This document shows, in pieces, positions 5,083-8,721 of a stretch of DNA of 8,721 nt (the first letter of the stretch is position 1; each line of letters opens with the position of its first letter). The DNA comes from an uncultured Planctomycetota bacterium. Its GTDB lineage: Bacteria > Planctomycetota > Planctomycetia > Pirellulales > Thermoguttaceae. Location of the stretch: positions 1-8,721 of the forward strand of contig CADBTE010000202.1 of assembly GCA_902797455.1 (NCBI GenBank), given 5' to 3'. The position numbers were made by a program, and so were the translations under genes. Below the pieces are notes generated by a model, which had not been told where the DNA came from, ran no database searches, and saw only the letters and a list, made by a program, of their open reading frames with translations.

Positions 5083-7485
5083 ATGCTGAAGCAGCGGACC
5101 GTCTTTTGGGGAGGGCTGTCGGTACTGTTTTTTCTCGGTCCGGTCGTTTTCGGCGCCGAGGCCCGGATTGGTGTCGATCCGTCGGGGCAAGGCGCGGCGG
5201 TTGAGTTAATCGGTGACGCGGATCAGGGCTGCTTTGCCCGTTTGGGGCCGTTCGCCGCCGATCAGCTTCGGCGGGAGGAGGACGGTACGGTCTTGATCAC
5301 CGCCGACGCCGTGACGACCGCCGTGGCGCCGCCGGCCGCCGGGAGCCCCTTCTTTACGCTGACTTTCTCGACCCGGCCGTGCGACGATACCGTGCTGAGG
5401 GAATTTCAATCCCCCGCGGCGGCCGTGACAATCTCTTCCGCGGCCGGCCCGATCGGCGCCGACGCGCTCAAGGCCCTTGGGACGGCGGGGCTCACCGCGG
5501 TGGACGGTCACCCGGGAAGTTACGCCTTTTTGGCGATCGCCGACCCCGAGAATAACCGCGGTGTGGTCGCCGGATGGGAAACCAGCCATGTCGGAAGCGG
5601 CGTTCTGTTTTCGGAAAAGACCGCCGAAAACGCCGTTTCGCTGCGCGCGAAAATCGAGTATGGGGCCAAACCGCTTAAAGCGGGGGAATCGTTTACTTCC
5701 GAAAAGCTCCTCCTCGGCGCGTTCGACGATGTTCGTCTCGGTTTGGAGGCGTACGCCGAGAAGGTGGCGGCGGCCAACGGCGTGACGATGAAGCCCCCCC
5801 GGACCGGATTTTGCACCTGGTACTGTGATAAAAACGGCGGCTGCGCCTCAGAAGCAGCGGCGGCTGTTTTCGCGCGGCGCGCCGGCGAAAAGCTGGTTCC
5901 CTACGGGCTGGACTATTTCCAAATCGACGATCAGTGGCAAAGGGGAGATTCCCGCCGCCTTTCGGGGGGGCCGGATAAGAACTTTTCCGACGTTCGGCCC
6001 GACGGCGGTTATCCGTCCGGCATTAAGAAAACCGCCGATACCCTGGCCGAGGCCGGCTTGACCTGCGGGTTGTGGATTCTGCCGTTTAACGGCGACGCCA
6101 AAGACCCGTGGTTCGCCGATAAGATGGACTTGTTCGTCAAAAGCGCGATCGATTATCCACCCCCCGGCCAGAAGAACGATCGTCTTTTCGCGGTCGACGA
6201 GGTGAAGGGGGCCCCGTATGAAGCGTTCTGGGCGGGGACCTGCCTCGATATGACCCGGCCGGAGACGGTCGAGTACGTCGCCGGCAATATCCGCCGGATG
6301 GTGGACCAGTGGGGGGTCGGCTTTATCAAAACAGACGGCCTGTGGTGCGGCATGGCGATCGAGGAACTGTACGTCAACGACGGATACCATCCCGACGACA
6401 TCGGCAATCAGATATTTTTCGATTCGAGCAAAACCAATGTCGAGGCGTTTCACGCCGGGATGACGGTGCTTCGCCAGTCGGCGGGGGACGCCTTTGTGCT
6501 CGGCTGCTGCGTGCCGCAGAATATGCGGATGATGCTCGCTTCGGCCGGCTTTGTCGACGCGATGCGGATCGGGCCGGACAACGGGGCCTCCTGGGAGGGG
6601 ATCCGCTCCGGGCCCCGGCGGGCGAGCAACCGCTATTTCTTCAACGGGCGGGTTTGGTGGAATGACCCCGATCCGGTCTACGCGCGGGATTCGATTCCGC
6701 TGAACCACTCCCGGACCATCGCCTCGTGGGCGGCGCTGGCCGGTCAGCTCTACGCCTTCTCCGACTGGCTCCCCGACCTGTCGGATGAGCGGGTCAACGT
6801 TCTGCGCAGGACGATTCCCGGCCACGGACGCAAGACGGTTCGGCCGATCGACCTGCTCACCTGTGACCTGGCTCAAATCTGGACCCTTTCCAACGCCGAG
6901 GAAGGCCGCCTGCCCGAAGATACCCGTTTTGTCTGCGGCTTCTTCAACTGGGACGAGAACCGGCCGGCCGGTTATGAGCTGACGCCGGAAAAACTGGAAA
7001 TCGCCGCCGTCTCTTCCGAGGGGAAACCGGCGGTCGATTACGTCCTCTACGACTACTGGAACGAGACGTTCCTCGACGCCTATGACAAGGCCGACGGCAA
7101 AGTCAAAATCGACGTCCCCGCGGCGGACTGCCGGATCATCGCGGTTCGGCCGGTCTTCGACCCCAAGCGGCCGATTCTCGTCTCCACCTCGCGAAACGTG
7201 AATCAGGGGATTTACGAAATCCTCGCCGAGGATTGGAACCGGGAGGATCGCACACTGACCGTCGCCGTCGATCCGAAAAAGGCGGCCTTGGCCGAAGAGC
7301 TGCCGTATGAGCTTCGATTCTATCACCCCGAGGGGACCGTGCCGGAGGCGAAGTGCGGGGACGTCGATCTGCCGGTCAATACGTTCGGTCCGGGACGTTT
7401 TTCCATCACCGTCAACCCCGACCGAACCCGATTCGCCGATTCTATCGACCCGGTCCGGGTGATCTTGACCTTCCCGGAACCGTAA
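5083..7485 (+). CDS. Secreted GH36-like alpha-galactosidase with extra C-terminal domain
   Basis: The protein has 800 residues. Residues 1-27 form a Sec signal peptide with cleavage around 24-27. Residues 28-235 form a beta-rich N-terminal domain as in GH36. The TIM barrel spans about 238-570: GFCTWYCDKNGG (242-253), GLDYFQIDDQW (275-285), CGLWILPF (328-335), GFIKTDG with the probable nucleophile Asp418, VLGCCVP, then DAMRIGPDNGASWE with the probable acid/base Asp499, and WWNDPDP (525-531). These match clan GH-D retaining alpha-galactosidases of the subgroup with the GCxxP and MRxGPD motifs. Known members cleave terminal alpha-1,6-galactose from melibiose, raffinose or galactomannan; the exact substrate is not visible. 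Residues 580-690 form the expected C-terminal beta domain, and about 110 further residues make an additional beta-rich domain. AGGGGAT lies 6 nt before the ATG. The gene follows the esterase by 52 bp without an evident promoter, so co-transcription is likely. Confidence 0.87.
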   Translation: MLKQRTVFWGGLSVLFFLGPVVFGAEARIGVDPSGQGAAVELIGDADQGCFARLGPFAADQLRREEDGTVLITADAVTTAVAPPAAGSPFFTLTFSTRPCDDTVLREFQSPAAAVTISSAAGPIGADALKALGTAGLTAVDGHPGSYAFLAIADPENNRGVVAGWETSHVGSGVLFSEKTAENAVSLRAKIEYGAKPLKAGESFTSEKLLLGAFDDVRLGLEAYAEKVAAANGVTMKPPRTGFCTWYCDKNGGCASEAAAAVFARRAGEKLVPYGLDYFQIDDQWQRGDSRRLSGGPDKNFSDVRPDGGYPSGIKKTADTLAEAGLTCGLWILPFNGDAKDPWFADKMDLFVKSAIDYPPPGQKNDRLFAVDEVKGAPYEAFWAGTCLDMTRPETVEYVAGNIRRMVDQWGVGFIKTDGLWCGMAIEELYVNDGYHPDDIGNQIFFDSSKTNVEAFHAGMTVLRQSAGDAFVLGCCVPQNMRMMLASAGFVDAMRIGPDNGASWEGIRSGPRRASNRYFFNGRVWWNDPDPVYARDSIPLNHSRTIASWAALAGQLYAFSDWLPDLSDERVNVLRRTIPGHGRKTVRPIDLLTCDLAQIWTLSNAEEGRLPEDTRFVCGFFNWDENRPAGYELTPEKLEIAAVSSEGKPAVDYVLYDYWNETFLDAYDKADGKVKIDVPAADCRIIAVRPVFDPKRPILVSTSRNVNQGIYEILAEDWNREDRTLTVAVDPKKAALAEELPYELRFYHPEGTVPEAKCGDVDLPVNTFGPGRFSITVNPDRTRFADSIDPVRVILTFPEP

Positions 7486-7488
7486 ACG

Positions 7489-7500
7489 CCGCCGCGGCGG
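7489..7500. other. 12-bp GC palindrome after the GH36 gene
   Basis: CCGCCGCGGCGG is a perfect inverted repeat starting 4 bp after the GH36 stop. A U-run does not follow directly (the next bases are AATCGG), so this is at best a weak or partial terminator inside a possible operon. Confidence 0.25.
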
Positions 7501-7520
7501 AATCGGTTATCTTTCTTCCC

Positions 7521-7526
7521 AGGGAG
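7521..7526 (+). promoter_or_regulatory. Ribosome binding site of the last gene
   Basis: AGGGAG lies 6 nt before the ATG at 7533 and supports that start. Confidence 0.6.
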
Positions 7527-7532
7527 TGACAA

Positions 7533-8721
7533 ATGAACGGTTCGAACAAAGACAGTTCGAGAACGGTGTTTCCGAACGGCCTTTTATTTTCCCTGATCTT
7601 TGCCTCTTGCCTGTGTCTTTTCCTCGCGGCGCCGCCGTCGCGCCTCGCCGCCGAGGATATGGACGCGGAGAATCTTAAATCGAAGATCATCGCCAGTTAC
7701 GATTTCGCGAAAAATCGGAAGATTCCTCAGGTGATCACCCGCCAGAGGGAAGCCGCCGTTCTGATGTCCGGGGTGGAAGTCCCGGAGGCGACGCTTTATT
7801 TTATCGCCAAAGAATCCGACCAGTGGGGACTGACCCAGAAGATCGATCTGACCGAGCTTCTCGACGGGGCCCGCTGCGGGTTTAACCAGCTCGATTACCA
7901 GTACACCTTGGGCCACGTTGCCCCCCTGTCGATAGGAATGAACGACGATTGGTTCGTCTTTGGGATTTCCGATTCGCCGGGGACGCCTCCCGACGACCTT
8001 TGCGCGGTACTGATCTTTCACAAACGAGACGGCCGATGGGAATATCATTCCAGGATAGAGAGCCGCGAGAGCATCGATCCGGATCGGACCAACGCCGCTC
8101 GGATCGACCATAAACTTGACCGGCGCGTTCTCCTGACGGAGGACGACAACCTGATCGTCTCTTACGAGTATTTCGAAACCGACATTCCGAACCCCACGGG
8201 GGATCTTCCGTCCATAGAATATCTTCGTGAGCACGAAGCGGAAATCGAGCAGGCCCTCAGTAGCCGGGGCCGTTCCTTGGAGCACGCTCCCAGTGCGAAT
8301 AAACGCGGAATAGCTTACGTCTACACATTGAACGAATCGTCGAAACCGGAACGGGCCGAGACCATTCTGCCGCCGGAAACCGCGCAGTACCCGCTTTGGG
8401 GGGGGATGGGGATGTATACCCTCCTGACAGGGAATTACCTTTTCATCCACAATTATGTTCCCGCGCCGGTTACCAGCGGCACCCAGGCCGATCATCTCCC
8501 TTGGAACGACTACGCGGTCTACGAAAAAGCCGACGGGCGCTGGCGGTATAAAACATCGCTGTTGTCTCTTGTGCCGGAAGATACATTAAAAAGTCAATCC
8601 GTCGATTTTCTATATCCGTATATCTACGGCGCCGCGGACGAAAATAATCTCTTCATCTACTATCACCTGGATATCCAAGCGACGAAGGTGCTCAAGCTCA
8701 GCGTTGAGGACGGCGAGGTCA
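7533..8721 (+). CDS. Exported protein of unknown function, possible beta-propeller (partial)
   Basis: An open frame runs from the ATG to the right edge: 396 codons, no stop. I do not recognise the protein. Residues 1-40 look like an export signal: a charged start, hydrophobic GLLFSLIFASCLCLFLAA, and a small-residue region before AAEDMD. The n-region is rather long. The mature part shows recurring segments: a strand followed by a Trp- or charge-marked turn and another strand, at about residues 86-106 (ATLYFIAKESDQWGLTQKI), 158-176 (AVLIFHKRDGRWEYHSRIE), 260-279 (partly degenerate) and 327-345 (YAVYEKADGRWRYKTSLLS). Each of the last strands is preceded or followed by a DDNLIV/GNYLFI/NNLFIYY-type strand. 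This spacing suggests propeller blades similar in style to FG-GAP repeats. It follows the GH36 gene by 47 bp without a visible promoter, so it may belong to the same unit. A binding or surface role is inference. Confidence 0.75.
   Translation, partial: MNGSNKDSSRTVFPNGLLFSLIFASCLCLFLAAPPSRLAAEDMDAENLKSKIIASYDFAKNRKIPQVITRQREAAVLMSGVEVPEATLYFIAKESDQWGLTQKIDLTELLDGARCGFNQLDYQYTLGHVAPLSIGMNDDWFVFGISDSPGTPPDDLCAVLIFHKRDGRWEYHSRIESRESIDPDRTNAARIDHKLDRRVLLTEDDNLIVSYEYFETDIPNPTGDLPSIEYLREHEAEIEQALSSRGRSLEHAPSANKRGIAYVYTLNESSKPERAETILPPETAQYPLWGGMGMYTLLTGNYLFIHNYVPAPVTSGTQADHLPWNDYAVYEKADGRWRYKTSLLSLVPEDTLKSQSVDFLYPYIYGAADENNLFIYYHLDIQATKVLKLSVEDGEV

Noticed and set aside
5848..7326. A 492-residue minus-strand open frame
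   Set aside because: It lies wholly antisense to the GH36 catalytic domain; the sequence is rich in Arg/Pro/Gly/Val with no family motif, as expected for a shadow frame in GC-rich DNA.
7584..8495. A 303-residue minus-strand open frame
   Set aside because: It is antisense to the last exported gene, which has a better ribosome site, a signal peptide and internal repeats.
1..8721. CRISPR arrays, insertion sequences, integrases, riboswitches or defence genes
   Set aside because: I saw no regularly spaced repeats, transposase motifs or terminal inverted repeats, and no leader long enough for a typical riboswitch except the 224-bp gap at 3523-3746, where no known aptamer pattern was apparent.

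Overview
The window is GC-rich bacterial chromosomal DNA (roughly 60% G+C by eye) with tightly packed genes and good Shine-Dalgarno sites. The gene mix includes a winged-helix/excisionase-type DNA-binding domain fused to a PTS IIA domain, and several large secreted carbohydrate-active or unknown proteins. That combination is typical of the PVC superphylum (Lentisphaerota, Kiritimatiellota, Planctomycetota) or a neighbouring uncultured phylum. This placement is an inference from gene style only.

Left half (1-3522), mostly housekeeping or regulatory. The 3' end of aroA (EPSP synthase) reads in from the left edge on +. It meets, stop to stop with a 4-bp overlap, a minus-strand gene for an HTH-PTS-EIIA fusion. 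That gene lies downstream of cutA, so cutA and the fusion form a likely two-gene minus-strand operon. Divergent from cutA is a + strand extended-SDR gene related to RmlD (dTDP-4-dehydrorhamnose reductase), but with the catalytic Tyr and Thr positions replaced. A 12-bp perfect palindrome containing TATAAT on both strands sits between these divergent genes. The RmlD-like gene again meets its neighbour, a minus-strand GGDEF diguanylate cyclase, with a 4-bp stop overlap. A tRNA-Leu(UAA) follows on +.

Right half (3523-8721), accessory or exported functions. After a 224-bp intergenic region with a good promoter come three + strand genes with short gaps (52 and 47 bp) that may be one transcription unit: a secreted alpha/beta-hydrolase esterase, a secreted GH36-like alpha-galactosidase with an extra C-terminal domain, and an exported protein of unknown function that runs off the right edge. 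The last protein shows recurring blade-like segments suggesting a beta-propeller. All three carry export signals. Together they look like an extracytoplasmic glycan-processing set: an esterase removing acyl groups, an alpha-galactosidase removing side chains, and a possible binding or scaffold protein. The substrate cannot be read from the sequence.

I see no insertion sequence, CRISPR array, phage gene or integrase. No clearly new defence or mobile system is evident. The most unusual points are the catalytically altered RmlD homologue, the HTH-EIIA fusion without PTS partners, and the unrecognised propeller-like exported protein.
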